Of a stretch of 64,000 nt of DNA, positions 41,902-50,148 are shown piece after piece (position 1 is the first letter of the stretch; every line of letters starts with the position of its first letter). The notes below the pieces were generated by a model, which was not told where the DNA came from, ran no database searches, and saw only the letters and a program-made list of their open reading frames with translations. Both the position numbers and the translations under genes were made by a program. The stretch is from Streptomyces sp. NBC_00193 (GTDB taxonomy: Bacteria > Actinomycetota > Actinomycetes > Streptomycetales > Streptomycetaceae): assembly GCF_026342735.1 (NCBI RefSeq), contig NZ_JAPEMM010000001.1, positions 2,294,001-2,358,000 of the forward strand. Direction: 5' to 3'.

Positions 41902-43287
41902 ATGAGTCCCCGTAAGCCGAACATGGAGTCGTCCATCTACCTGGGCAGCGACGGGTGGTGGCACGGCCGCGTCACGATGGGCGTGAAGTCGGACGGCGGC
42001 CCCGACCGCCGACACCGCCGCGCCAGGACCGAAACCGAGGTCAGCAAGAAGGTCCGCGAGCTGGAGAAGCTGCGCGACGAGGGTCGGGCCACGAAGGCCG
42101 GGCGGAAGCCGACCGTCGCGGAGTGGATGGACACGTACCTGTCCACGATCGCGAGCCTGAAGCTCAAGCCGCGCTCTCTGGACGACTACTGGTCGAAGAC
42201 CCGCAACGACATCATCCCCAGCGTCGGTAAGCACCGCCTCGACAAGCTCGCGCCGGAGCACCTGGAGGTGATGTACGCGGCCATGATGGAGGAGGGGCAC
42301 GCACCGTCGCACGTGGTCAAGGTGCACCGGATCCTGTCCCGCGCTCTCAAGATTGCCCACCGTCGGAGGCTCATCAGCGAGAACGTCGCCACGCTCGTCG
42401 ACCCGCCGTCCGTCGACGAGACCGAGGCGAACCCGTTCTCGCGGGACGAGTCGAAGGCGTTCCTCGCGGCCGCCGCGAAGCGGCCCACGTTCATGCGGTG
42501 GGCCATCGGTGTCGGCATGGGCTTCCGGCAGGGCGAAGCCCTGGGCCTGCGCTGGCAGTACGTCGACCTGGAGCAAGGGTTGTTCCACCCCGCCTGGCAG
42601 CTCCAGCGCCTCACCTGGAGGCACGGCTGCAAGAACGCGCACGCCTGCGGCGCCCGGCTACATCGGTTCGATCCCTGCCCCGCCGAGTGCTCCACCCACA
42701 AGGCCTACAAGCGTGGCTGTCCGCAGCCGTGCACGAAGACCTGCCGCCGGCACGCCAGCACCTGCCCTGAGCGGAAGGGCGGCGGGCTAGCGTTCACCCG
42801 GCCGAAGACGAAGAAGAGCCAGCAGCCCGTGCCGATCCCGCCGCCCTTCCTGCCCTACCTCCTGGAGCACAGGGCGAAGCAGGACGAGCAGCGGCAAGCC
42901 GCCGGGGAGCTGTGGGAGGAGTGCGGCGCCGTGTTCACCCGGGCCGACGGCCGGCCGCTCGATCCGCGGGCCGACTGGGAGGAGTTCAAGGAGCTGCTGG
43001 AGGAGGCGGGGATCAGCGACCGGCGCCAGCACGACGGGAGCCGTCACACGGCGGGGACGATCCTCAACGAGTTGGGCATCGACATGCCCACCATCATGGA
43101 GATCCTTCGGCACACGCAGATCAGCCAGACGAGGCGGTACGTGAAGGGCCGCTCCGAGCTCTCGCGGGAGGCAATGCGCCGGATGGGTGAGGCATTCATG
43201 CCTGGCCCCGATCCGGTGTCTGAGACCAGAACTGAGACCGACAGCACCCGGGCGGCCCGTGCACGGCGGCGGCGCAAGATCCGGTAA
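41902..43287 (+). CDS. int: Tyrosine recombinase integrase with Cys-rich insertion
   Basis: A 461-residue phage-type integrase. An N-terminal arm-binding segment (SSIYLGSDGWWHGRVTMGVK) and SAM-like core-binding domain (PTVAEWMDTYLSTIASLKLK) precede the catalytic domain: Arg in GFRQGEALGLRW, the HDGSRHTAGT box, LRHTQISQTRRYV with the tyrosine nucleophile. Between the first Arg and the His box lies an insertion with nine or more Cys and His residues (HGCKNAHACG ... CPAECSTHK ... CPQPCTKTCRRHAS), probably binding zinc. ATG 41902 follows CAGGAGCAC; ATG 41884 is an alternative. The stop is 2 bp from attR in tRNA-Thr. Confidence 0.93.
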   Translation: MSPRKPNMESSIYLGSDGWWHGRVTMGVKSDGGPDRRHRRARTETEVSKKVRELEKLRDEGRATKAGRKPTVAEWMDTYLSTIASLKLKPRSLDDYWSKTRNDIIPSVGKHRLDKLAPEHLEVMYAAMMEEGHAPSHVVKVHRILSRALKIAHRRRLISENVATLVDPPSVDETEANPFSRDESKAFLAAAAKRPTFMRWAIGVGMGFRQGEALGLRWQYVDLEQGLFHPAWQLQRLTWRHGCKNAHACGARLHRFDPCPAECSTHKAYKRGCPQPCTKTCRRHASTCPERKGGGLAFTRPKTKKSQQPVPIPPPFLPYLLEHRAKQDEQRQAAGELWEECGAVFTRADGRPLDPRADWEEFKELLEEAGISDRRQHDGSRHTAGTILNELGIDMPTIMEILRHTQISQTRRYVKGRSELSREAMRRMGEAFMPGPDPVSETRTETDSTRAARARRRRKIR

Positions 43288-43289
43288 AA

Positions 43290-43378
43290 AGCAAAACCCC
43301 CAGGTCACGGCGAGTGAGTCCTGGGGGTTCTACAGAGCCGCCTTCGGGATTCGAACCCGAGACCTACGCATTACGAGT
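43290..43378 (-). other. attR of the 16.9-kb integrative element
   Basis: 89 bp identical to attL (26373-26461). It includes the terminator hairpin AACCCCCAGG...CCTGGGGGTT and the 3' half of the intact tRNA-Thr gene, so integration restores the tRNA and its terminator. Distance between repeat starts is 16,917 bp, the predicted circle size. Confidence 0.92.
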
Positions 43379-43409
43379 GCGTTGCTCTGGCCAGCTGAGC
43401 TAAGGCGGC
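43336..43409 (-). tRNA. tRNA-Thr, anticodon CGT
   Basis: A complete 74-nt cloverleaf on the minus strand. The acceptor stem pairs GCCGCCT with AGGCGGC, discriminator U. The D arm is AGCTCAGCTGGCCAGAGC, the anticodon stem ACGCA/TGCGT with loop CTCGTAA (anticodon CGT, reading ACG) and the T arm CTCGGGTTCGAATCCCGA. CCA is not encoded. It is the integration target for the whole array; the anticodon-to-3' part is repeated at 26.37, 21.93 and, decayed, 16.56 kb. Confidence 0.95.
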
Positions 43410-43526
43410 ACCGCTGGGAAGACAAGAATTTCCCTGGTGGGAGGCTCTCATCAGCAGCGGCCCAAAGTCTACAGGGTTAAACGGGGTGCCTCGAACAGGG
43501 TCCTTCGACGGCGCCGTCGGCCGGGG

Positions 43527-45098
43527 TCAGCACTTCTTTCCGTCCTGCGGAGCGGTGCCTTCCAGGAGGTAGCGGTTGATCGCCGAGTCGATGCAGTCGC
43601 TGCCCCGGCCGTACGCGGTGTGGCCGTCGCCGTCGTAGGTCAGCAGGACGCCCGAGTCGAGCTGGCCCGCCAGGGCCTGGGCCCACTTGTACGGGGTCGC
43701 CGGGTCCCGGGTGGTGCCGACCACCACGATCGGCGGGGCGCCCTTCGCGTGCAGTGCCTGGGCCGTGCCGGTGGCCTTCGCCGGCCAGTACGCGCAGTTC
43801 AGCGAGGCCCAGGCCAGGCCCGCACCGAAGACCGGGGAGGCCTTCTCGAAGGAGGGCAGCGCCTTCTCGACCGCCTCGGGCCCGGCGAAGGCCGGGGGCT
43901 GGTCGAGGCAGTTGACGGCGGCGTTCGCCGACATGAGGTTGGCGTACTTGCCGTCCTGCTCGCGCTCGTAGTAGCTGTCGGCGAGCGTCAGCAGCCCGCT
44001 GCCGTCGTCTTCGTTGATCGCGGCCCCGAGCGCCTCGCGCAGCTGCGGCCAGGCGTTCTCGTCGTACAGGGCGGCGATCACCCCGGTCGTCGCCAGCGAC
44101 TCGCCGAGCGCGCTGCGCGACCGGTCGGTCGTGGGGACCGGCTGGGCGTCGACCTTGCGGAAGAACTCCTTCAGGCGCTCCGCGATCTGCTCCGGGCTGC
44201 CCTTGCCGAGCGGGCAGTCGGTCTGCTTCGCGCAGTCCGCCGCGAAGGCCCGGAAGGCGGTTTCGAAGCCCTCCGTCTGGTCCCGGTTCAGGTCGGCCGC
44301 GGGCCGGGAGGGGTCCATCGCCCCGTCCAGCACCAGCCGGCCGGCCCGGCCCGGGAAGAGGTCGGCGTACGTCGCCCCGAGGAAGGTGCCGTACGAGGCT
44401 CCGACGTAGTTCAGCTTCTCGTCGCCCAGCACCGCGCGCAGGACGTCCATGTCGCGGGCGGCGTCGACCGTGGAGACGTGCGGCAGGACCCGCTGCGAGT
44501 GCGTCTGGCAGGCGGCCGCGAACTCCTTGAAGGCGGCCACCAGCAGGGCCTGCTCCGCCGGCGTGTCCGGCGTCTGGTCCACCTGGGTGTACTTGTCCAT
44601 GGCCGGACCGTTCAGGCATTCCACGGGGCTGCTGCGGTCCACGCCGCGCGGGTCGAAGGAGACCATGTCGTACGCGGCACGCACCGGGGCCGGGTAGCCG
44701 ATGCCCGCGTACGCCTGGAGGTAGCCGATGCCGGATCCGCCCGGGCCTCCCGGGTTCACCACGAGCGAGCCGAGCCGCTTGGAGGGGTCCGTGGCCTTGC
44801 GGCGGGACACCGCGATGTCGATGTCCCCGGCCCCGGGGTTCGCGTAGTCCAGCGGAACCTTCATGGTCGAGCACTCGAAGCCGGGCACACCGCACTCGCG
44901 CCAGGTCAGCTTCTGGTCGTAGTACGGGCGCAGCGCGGCCGGAACGGCGGTCGGCTCCGCCGACGTCGCCTCGGAGGCCCCGCCGGACGACGCGGCGGCA
45001 CGGGGTGTTCCCGAACCGCCCGAGGTGCACCCGGAGAGCAGTAGCCCCGCAGCGGCGATCACGGTCCCGGTGGTGCGCAGCAGGCGACTGGTGTCCAT
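43527..45098 (-). CDS. Secreted/lipid-anchored alpha/beta hydrolase (tripeptidyl aminopeptidase family)
   Basis: A 523-residue protein with a lipoprotein signal (TVIAAAGLLLSGCTSGG, Cys about residue 24). The fold shows the oxyanion region NPGGPGGSGIGY, the nucleophile elbow NYVGASYGTFLG, the Asp segment VVVGTTRDPATPY and the catalytic His in GDGHTAYGR. This is the SlpD/SlpE or tripeptidyl aminopeptidase (TAP) group of Streptomyces, exported proteases that remove N-terminal peptides. Located next to holB, as in other Streptomyces. It ends about 117 bp from the tRNA gene, marking the start of conserved chromosome. Confidence 0.9.
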   Translation of the reverse strand: MDTSRLLRTTGTVIAAAGLLLSGCTSGGSGTPRAAASSGGASEATSAEPTAVPAALRPYYDQKLTWRECGVPGFECSTMKVPLDYANPGAGDIDIAVSRRKATDPSKRLGSLVVNPGGPGGSGIGYLQAYAGIGYPAPVRAAYDMVSFDPRGVDRSSPVECLNGPAMDKYTQVDQTPDTPAEQALLVAAFKEFAAACQTHSQRVLPHVSTVDAARDMDVLRAVLGDEKLNYVGASYGTFLGATYADLFPGRAGRLVLDGAMDPSRPAADLNRDQTEGFETAFRAFAADCAKQTDCPLGKGSPEQIAERLKEFFRKVDAQPVPTTDRSRSALGESLATTGVIAALYDENAWPQLREALGAAINEDDGSGLLTLADSYYEREQDGKYANLMSANAAVNCLDQPPAFAGPEAVEKALPSFEKASPVFGAGLAWASLNCAYWPAKATGTAQALHAKGAPPIVVVGTTRDPATPYKWAQALAGQLDSGVLLTYDGDGHTAYGRGSDCIDSAINRYLLEGTAPQDGKKC

Positions 45099-45289
45099 TC
45101 CCGGAGCCTACGGCCTGCGGGCGTACCCGGGGCGGTCGTGCCCGCGCCGGGCGGCGGGCGCCCGCCCGGGCGCGGGGCGCCGCCCCGCACGGACCGGGGG
45201 CGTCTCCGGCCCGCCCCGCGGACCCCTCGAACGGGTGAGGCCGTCAACCGGAGTCGCAGGAGCAGAGGCAGGAGCAGAGGCAGCGCGCG

Positions 45290-46501
45290 TCAGCCCGCGC
45301 GCAGCGACATCGTCATCGCCTCGACGGCGAGCAGCGGGGCGACGTTGCGGTCCAGCGCCTGCCGGCACGCGATGATCGCCTCGATCCGCCGCAGGGTGCG
45401 CTCCGGGCCCGACTCCCGGGCGATCCGGTCCAGGTCCTGCCGTATCTCCTCGTTCGCGATGGCCAGCGCAGAGCCGAGCTGGAGGGCCAGCACGTCCCGG
45501 TAGAAGCCGGTGAGGTCGGTCAGGGCCAGGTCGAGGCTGTCGCGCTGCGTACGCGTGCGCCGGCGCTTCTGCCGGTCCTCCAGCTCCTTCATCACGCCCG
45601 CCGTACCGCGCGGCATGCGTCCGCCCGTACCCGCTCCGGCGCCGAGCGCGGCCCGCAGCTCCTCGGTCTCCTTGGTGTCGACCTCTTCCGCGACCTGCTT
45701 GGCGTCCTCCGCGGCGGCGTCCACCAGCTCCTGCGCCGCCTTCAGGCAGTCGCCGACGTCGGCCACGCGCATCGGCATCCGCAGGACGGTGGCGCGCCGC
45801 GTGCGGGCCGCCTCGTCGGTGGCGAGCCGGCGGGCCCGGTCGATGTGCCCCTGGGTCGCGCGGGCGGCCGCCTGCGCCACGGCCGGTTCGATGCCGTCGC
45901 GCCGCACGAGCACCTCGGCGACGGCGGACACCGGCGGGGTGCGCAGCGAAAGGTGCCGGCAGCGGGAGCGGATGGTGGGCAGCACGTCCTCCAGCGAGGG
46001 CGCACACAGCAGCCACACGGTCCGCGGAGCAGGTTCCTCCACGCCCTTGAGCAGCACGTTTCCGGCGCCTTCCGTCAGCCGGTCGGCGTCCTCCAGGACG
46101 ATGACCTGCCACCGTCCGACAGCCGGGGACAACTGCGCCCGGCGCACCAGCGACCGGGTGTCCTTCACGCCGATGGACAGCTGATCGGTGCGGACGATCT
46201 CCACATCGGCGTGCGTACCGATCACGGTGGTGTGGCAGCCGTCGCAGAACCCGCAGCCCGGCTCGCCGCCGAGGGCGCGGTCCGGGCTGGTGCACTGGAG
46301 CGCGGCCGCGAAGGCGCGGGCGGCGGTGGCCCGCCCCGAGCCGGGAGGGCCGGTGAACAGCCAGGCGTGCGTCATCTTGGAGCCGGGCGGCGGCGGGTTC
46401 CCCGACTCGATGGCGGTGACGAGGGCGTCGGCGTCTACTGCGGCGGCGGCCAGCTGGGTCTGGACCCGCTCCTGTCCCACCAGGTCGTCCCATACGGGCA
46501 T
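45290..46501 (-). CDS. holB: DNA polymerase III delta' subunit
   Basis: A 403-residue clamp-loader subunit. It starts MPVWDDLVGQERVQTQLAAA; the nucleotide loop is TGPPGSGRATAARAFA with Arg in place of the Walker Lys, as is normal for non-hydrolysing delta' proteins. A zinc module (CGFCDGCHT with an upstream Cys) and the SRC motif (TIRSRCRHLSL) are present. It helps load the beta sliding clamp at primed DNA. Two starts are possible: the chosen ATG 46501 begins at the conserved N-terminus; an upstream in-frame start adds 24 residues. The tmk gene lies 138 bp upstream on the same strand. Confidence 0.92.
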   Translation of the reverse strand: MPVWDDLVGQERVQTQLAAAAVDADALVTAIESGNPPPPGSKMTHAWLFTGPPGSGRATAARAFAAALQCTSPDRALGGEPGCGFCDGCHTTVIGTHADVEIVRTDQLSIGVKDTRSLVRRAQLSPAVGRWQVIVLEDADRLTEGAGNVLLKGVEEPAPRTVWLLCAPSLEDVLPTIRSRCRHLSLRTPPVSAVAEVLVRRDGIEPAVAQAAARATQGHIDRARRLATDEAARTRRATVLRMPMRVADVGDCLKAAQELVDAAAEDAKQVAEEVDTKETEELRAALGAGAGTGGRMPRGTAGVMKELEDRQKRRRTRTQRDSLDLALTDLTGFYRDVLALQLGSALAIANEEIRQDLDRIARESGPERTLRRIEAIIACRQALDRNVAPLLAVEAMTMSLRAG

Positions 46502-46639
46502 CCCGCCCACCGCCTTTCCCTCGCGTACCGTCCGTGCCGTCTGCTCACCCAGTGTGGCGGCTCCCACTGACAATCCCGGTCAGCCGGTCCCCACGACGAC
46601 CGCAGCCGTCGACGCCGCCGCTCCCCGTCACCGCCGCGG

Positions 46640-49600
46640 TCAGCGGCGGCGCGGCCCCCGGCCCTGGTCGTCCTCGTCGTCCCGGCGCGGTCCCAGCAGC
46701 TCGTCCGCCAGCGTCGGCAGATCGTCCAGCGGAGTCTCCTCCGCCCAGTCCGAGCGGGGCCGGCGCGGCCGGCCGTCCTCGGTGACGTCGGTGAGCAGCG
46801 GCAGCTCACGGGTCGCGTCGTTGCCCGAGTCGCGGAAGATGCCCGGCGGGACCCGGTCGGCCGGGTTCTCCTCGGGGCGCTGGGCCGTCGGCCGCGACGC
46901 GGAGTACGAGGCCCTGGGCGCTGCCGGCCGCGTCGGCGCAGCCTCTCCCGTGCCCGTGGGGCGTACGGGCGGCAGGACCGCCGTCTCGTCGGCCGGACCC
47001 GTCGCGCGGACGGGCGGCAGCACGGCCGTCTCGTCCGCCGGACCCGCCGCCGGATCGGCCTTCGGCACCGGGACCGTCTGGGTGACGTCGTCCGGCTGCA
47101 CGACCCGCTTGACGAACGGAGTCTCGATCGTGACGGCCTCGTCGTGGTGCGTTTCCTTGCGCAGGTCGGCCTTGGGAGCAGACCCTGCGGCAGCAGGAGG
47201 GGCCGCCGCGGGAGCCGCCGGGGCAGCGGGCGCAACCGCCGGCACGGACGCCGAAGCAGCCGCCACCGAGGCGGCCGCAGCCGCGGCGGCAGCGGACTTC
47301 GCCGCCGCCTCCGCCGCCGAGGCCTCGGCCAGCCGCCGCGCCTCCTCGGCCTTCAGCAGGGCCTCCTCGGCCCGCCGCTGCTTCTCCAGCCGGCGCTCCT
47401 CGGCCTCGGCGTGCAGCCGGGCCTCCTCCTCCGCCTGCTTGCGCAGCCGCTCCTGCTCCACCGCGCGGGCCTTCTCCTCGGCCTCCAGGCGCAGCCGCTC
47501 AGCCTCGGCCCTCTGGCGGGCCTCCTCCTCGGCGCGCAGCCGGGCTTCCTCCGCCTTGCGGGCGGCCTCGGCCTCGGCCGCGATCCGGGCCTCCTCGGCC
47601 TCGCGGGCCTTGCGGGCCTCTTCCTCGGCGCGCAGCCGGGCTTCCTCCGCCTTGCGCGCGGCCTCTTCCTCGGCCTTGCGCTTGGCCTCCTCGATGGCGA
47701 GCCGGCGGGCCTCCGCCTGCGCGGCCACCTCGGCCTCCGACAGCGGGAGCATCCGGTCCAGCCGGTGGCGCACGACGGTGCTCACCGACTCCGGGTCCTG
47801 GCCCGCGTCGACCACCAGGTAGCGACCGGGGTCGGCCGCGGCCAGGGTCAGGAACCCGGCCCGCACCCGCTGGTGGAACTCCGCCGGCTCCGACTCCAAC
47901 CGGTCCGGCGCCTCCGTGAACCGCTCCCGGGCCGTCTCCGGCGACACGTCGAGCAGCACGGTCAGATTCGGTACGAGCCCGTCCGTGGCCCAGCGCGAGA
48001 TGCGGGCGATCTCGGTCGGGGACAGGTCCCGGCCGGCGCCCTGGTAGGCCACCGAGGAGTCGACGTAGCGGTCGGTGATGACCACCGCGCCGCGCTCCAG
48101 GGCGGGCCGGACGACGGTGTCCACGTGCTCGGCGCGGTCGGCCGCGTACAGCAGGGCCTCGGCGCGGTTCGACAGGCCGGCGGAGGACACGTCGAGCAGG
48201 ATCGAACGCAGCCGCTTGCCGACCGGGGTGGCCCCGGGCTCGCGCGTGACGACGACCTCGTGGCCCTTCGCCCGTATCCAGTCGGCCATGGCCTGCACCT
48301 GGGTGGACTTACCGGCGCCGTCGCCGCCCTCCAGGGCGATGAAGAACCCGGCGTCGGAGGCGGCCTGGACCGGCTCCCCGCCGCGCAGCGCCTCGCGCAG
48401 GTCGCGGCGCAGCGGTACGCCGCTGCGGTCGTCGGCCTTGGCCAGGACGATGACGGCGACCGGCAGCAGCAGGGCGCCGACCAGCATCAGCGTGAAGGCC
48501 GCGCCGCCGTGGGCGAAGACGACCTCGCCGGCGGCCAGCCGGTGCGGTCCGATCAGGGCGGCCAGCAGCGGTGCGGCCACGGCTCCGACGGCCACGGCGA
48601 CCCGGACGACGGCCTGCAGGTGCTCGGTGACCCGGGCCCGGCGGAACTCCTCGGTCTCCTGGTCGAGCAGCGTGTGCCCGGTGTTCGCGGCGACGCCCGC
48701 GGCGGTGCCGGCGAGCAGCGAGAGGAACACCACCGTCGAGGTGTCCGGCACCAGCCCGGTCAGCAGCAGCGCCAGCCCGGCCACCCCGACGGCCAGCGCC
48801 AGCAGGCGGCGCCGGGACAGGGAGGGGAGCACCTTGCCGGCCTGGGTGGCACGGATGCCGAGGGCGGTGCCGCCGAGCAGGGCCAGTACGAACAGCGAGA
48901 ACGCGGCAGCTCCGCCCCCCAGGTCGGTGGTGTGCAGGACGGCCACGGCGGCGGCCGAGGCGACGGCTCCGGCGACGGCGGCGCAGACGAGGACGAACAG
49001 CGGGATGGACCCGGTCCGCCCCTTCTCCGGCCGGTCCCCCGCCTTGGGGGCGCGCAGGCCCTCCAGCGGGGAGCGCGGACGCGGGGTCTTCGTCGCGGGC
49101 AGCACCAGCGGGAGCAGCAGCGACACGGAGGCCGCGAAGAGACCGGAGGCCACGTACGAGCCGAGGGCGGCCTGGTTCTCGGCGAACCAGCCGATGCCGA
49201 GGCCGAGGGCCTTGCCGATCAGCGTCGAGGCGAGCAGTGCGGCCGCGGCGACCGGCAGGGCGGCGAAGGCGGTGCGCAGGTTCAGCCGGCGCAGTGCGTC
49301 GAGGTGGTCGGGCAGCGGCCGTACGGTCGCCCCCTCCGGCGGCGGCGAAGGCAGCAGGCCGGGCGCGGCGCTGTCCTTGGCCAGCCCCCACATCCGCTCG
49401 GCAGCGCCGGAGACGAAGACGGTGGCGAGCAGCGCGGTCAGCGCGTGCGGGCCGATCCAGTCGAGCCACAGCGGGGCGACGACGAAGAGGCCGAGCCGGA
49501 GCCCGTCGGCGCCGATCATCGTCCAGCGGCGGTCCAGCTTGCCGCCGGGGGCGGTCAGCTTGGCCAGGGGCCCGAGGAGGACCGCGCCGAAGAGGACGGT

Positions 49601-49894
49601 GGACACCACGCGGACGCCGAACACGGCGGCCACGGCGAGGGCCCAGCCGGTGTAACCACCGCCGAAGGGCTCCTGGTCCACGGCCGCCTGGAAGACCAGC
49701 AGCACCAGGACCAGCAGGGCGAGGGCATCGCCGATGCCGCTCACCAACTGCGCGCTCCACAGACGGCGCAGCCCGGGGGTGCGCAGCAGGGCGCGCACCG
49801 CACGCTCGCGGGAGTCCGCGGCGAGGGCTTCGTCGTAGGTGGGGGCGGTGTCGGCGGTGGCGGTCACGACCGTTGGCTGCTCGGCTCGCGTCAT
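46640..49894 (-). CDS. tmk: Thymidylate kinase fused to an N-terminal MFS-like membrane domain
   Basis: A 1084-residue fusion. About residues 45-490 form a 12-segment MFS-like domain (e.g. LLVLVLLVFQAAVDQEPFGG). Residues about 515-720 are thymidylate kinase with P-loop ALEGGDGAGKSTQVQ, DRYVDSSVAYQGAGRDLSP and RFTEAPDRLE. Then comes a 145-residue Glu/Ala/Lys/Arg coiled coil (about 720-865) and a Pro/Ala-rich tail with repeated ADETAVLPPVR(A/P)TG. The kinase makes dTDP from dTMP. The same fusion is known in S. coelicolor next to holB and topA. Normal bacterial Tmk is about 210 residues, so the rest is an addition tethering it to the membrane. Confidence 0.92.
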   Translation of the reverse strand: MTRAEQPTVVTATADTAPTYDEALAADSRERAVRALLRTPGLRRLWSAQLVSGIGDALALLVLVLLVFQAAVDQEPFGGGYTGWALAVAAVFGVRVVSTVLFGAVLLGPLAKLTAPGGKLDRRWTMIGADGLRLGLFVVAPLWLDWIGPHALTALLATVFVSGAAERMWGLAKDSAAPGLLPSPPPEGATVRPLPDHLDALRRLNLRTAFAALPVAAAALLASTLIGKALGLGIGWFAENQAALGSYVASGLFAASVSLLLPLVLPATKTPRPRSPLEGLRAPKAGDRPEKGRTGSIPLFVLVCAAVAGAVASAAAVAVLHTTDLGGGAAAFSLFVLALLGGTALGIRATQAGKVLPSLSRRRLLALAVGVAGLALLLTGLVPDTSTVVFLSLLAGTAAGVAANTGHTLLDQETEEFRRARVTEHLQAVVRVAVAVGAVAAPLLAALIGPHRLAAGEVVFAHGGAAFTLMLVGALLLPVAVIVLAKADDRSGVPLRRDLREALRGGEPVQAASDAGFFIALEGGDGAGKSTQVQAMADWIRAKGHEVVVTREPGATPVGKRLRSILLDVSSAGLSNRAEALLYAADRAEHVDTVVRPALERGAVVITDRYVDSSVAYQGAGRDLSPTEIARISRWATDGLVPNLTVLLDVSPETARERFTEAPDRLESEPAEFHQRVRAGFLTLAAADPGRYLVVDAGQDPESVSTVVRHRLDRMLPLSEAEVAAQAEARRLAIEEAKRKAEEEAARKAEEARLRAEEEARKAREAEEARIAAEAEAARKAEEARLRAEEEARQRAEAERLRLEAEEKARAVEQERLRKQAEEEARLHAEAEERRLEKQRRAEEALLKAEEARRLAEASAAEAAAKSAAAAAAAASVAAASASVPAVAPAAPAAPAAAPPAAAGSAPKADLRKETHHDEAVTIETPFVKRVVQPDDVTQTVPVPKADPAAGPADETAVLPPVRATGPADETAVLPPVRPTGTGEAAPTRPAAPRASYSASRPTAQRPEENPADRVPPGIFRDSGNDATRELPLLTDVTEDGRPRRPRSDWAEETPLDDLPTLADELLGPRRDDEDDQGRGPRRR

Positions 49895-50010
49895 CCGCCC
49901 AGCCTATCCGCTGCGCTGGGCGGGTGCGGAGGGCTGTGGACAAGGTCGGAGTGTGACCCCGGACCCACCGTCCGGACCCGCCTTCCGGGGCGCGGCCCCG
50001 GGCCCGTGTC

Positions 50011-50142
50011 GCCGCTGCGCGGGGCCGTCCCCTACCCGCCCTTCCACCGTTCCCCGAGGCTCCGCCCCGGACCCCGGTCCTCAAACGCCGGACGGCTGGA
50101 AAGCACAAAGCGGGGCCCGCGCGCAGTGCGCGGGCCCCGCTT
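50011..50142 (-). terminator. topA terminator hairpin next to a dispersed intergenic repeat
   Basis: 50108-50142 is a hairpin with 15-bp perfect arms (AAGCGGGGCCCGCGC) and a 5-nt loop, ending 6 bp from the topA stop. Beside it, 50011-50100 is a copy of the repeat seen at 898-1080 and 4043-4140 (GTCCCCTACCCGCCCTTCCA ... CCTCAAACGCCGGACGGC). Confidence 0.85.
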
Positions 50143-50148
50143 CTGCGA

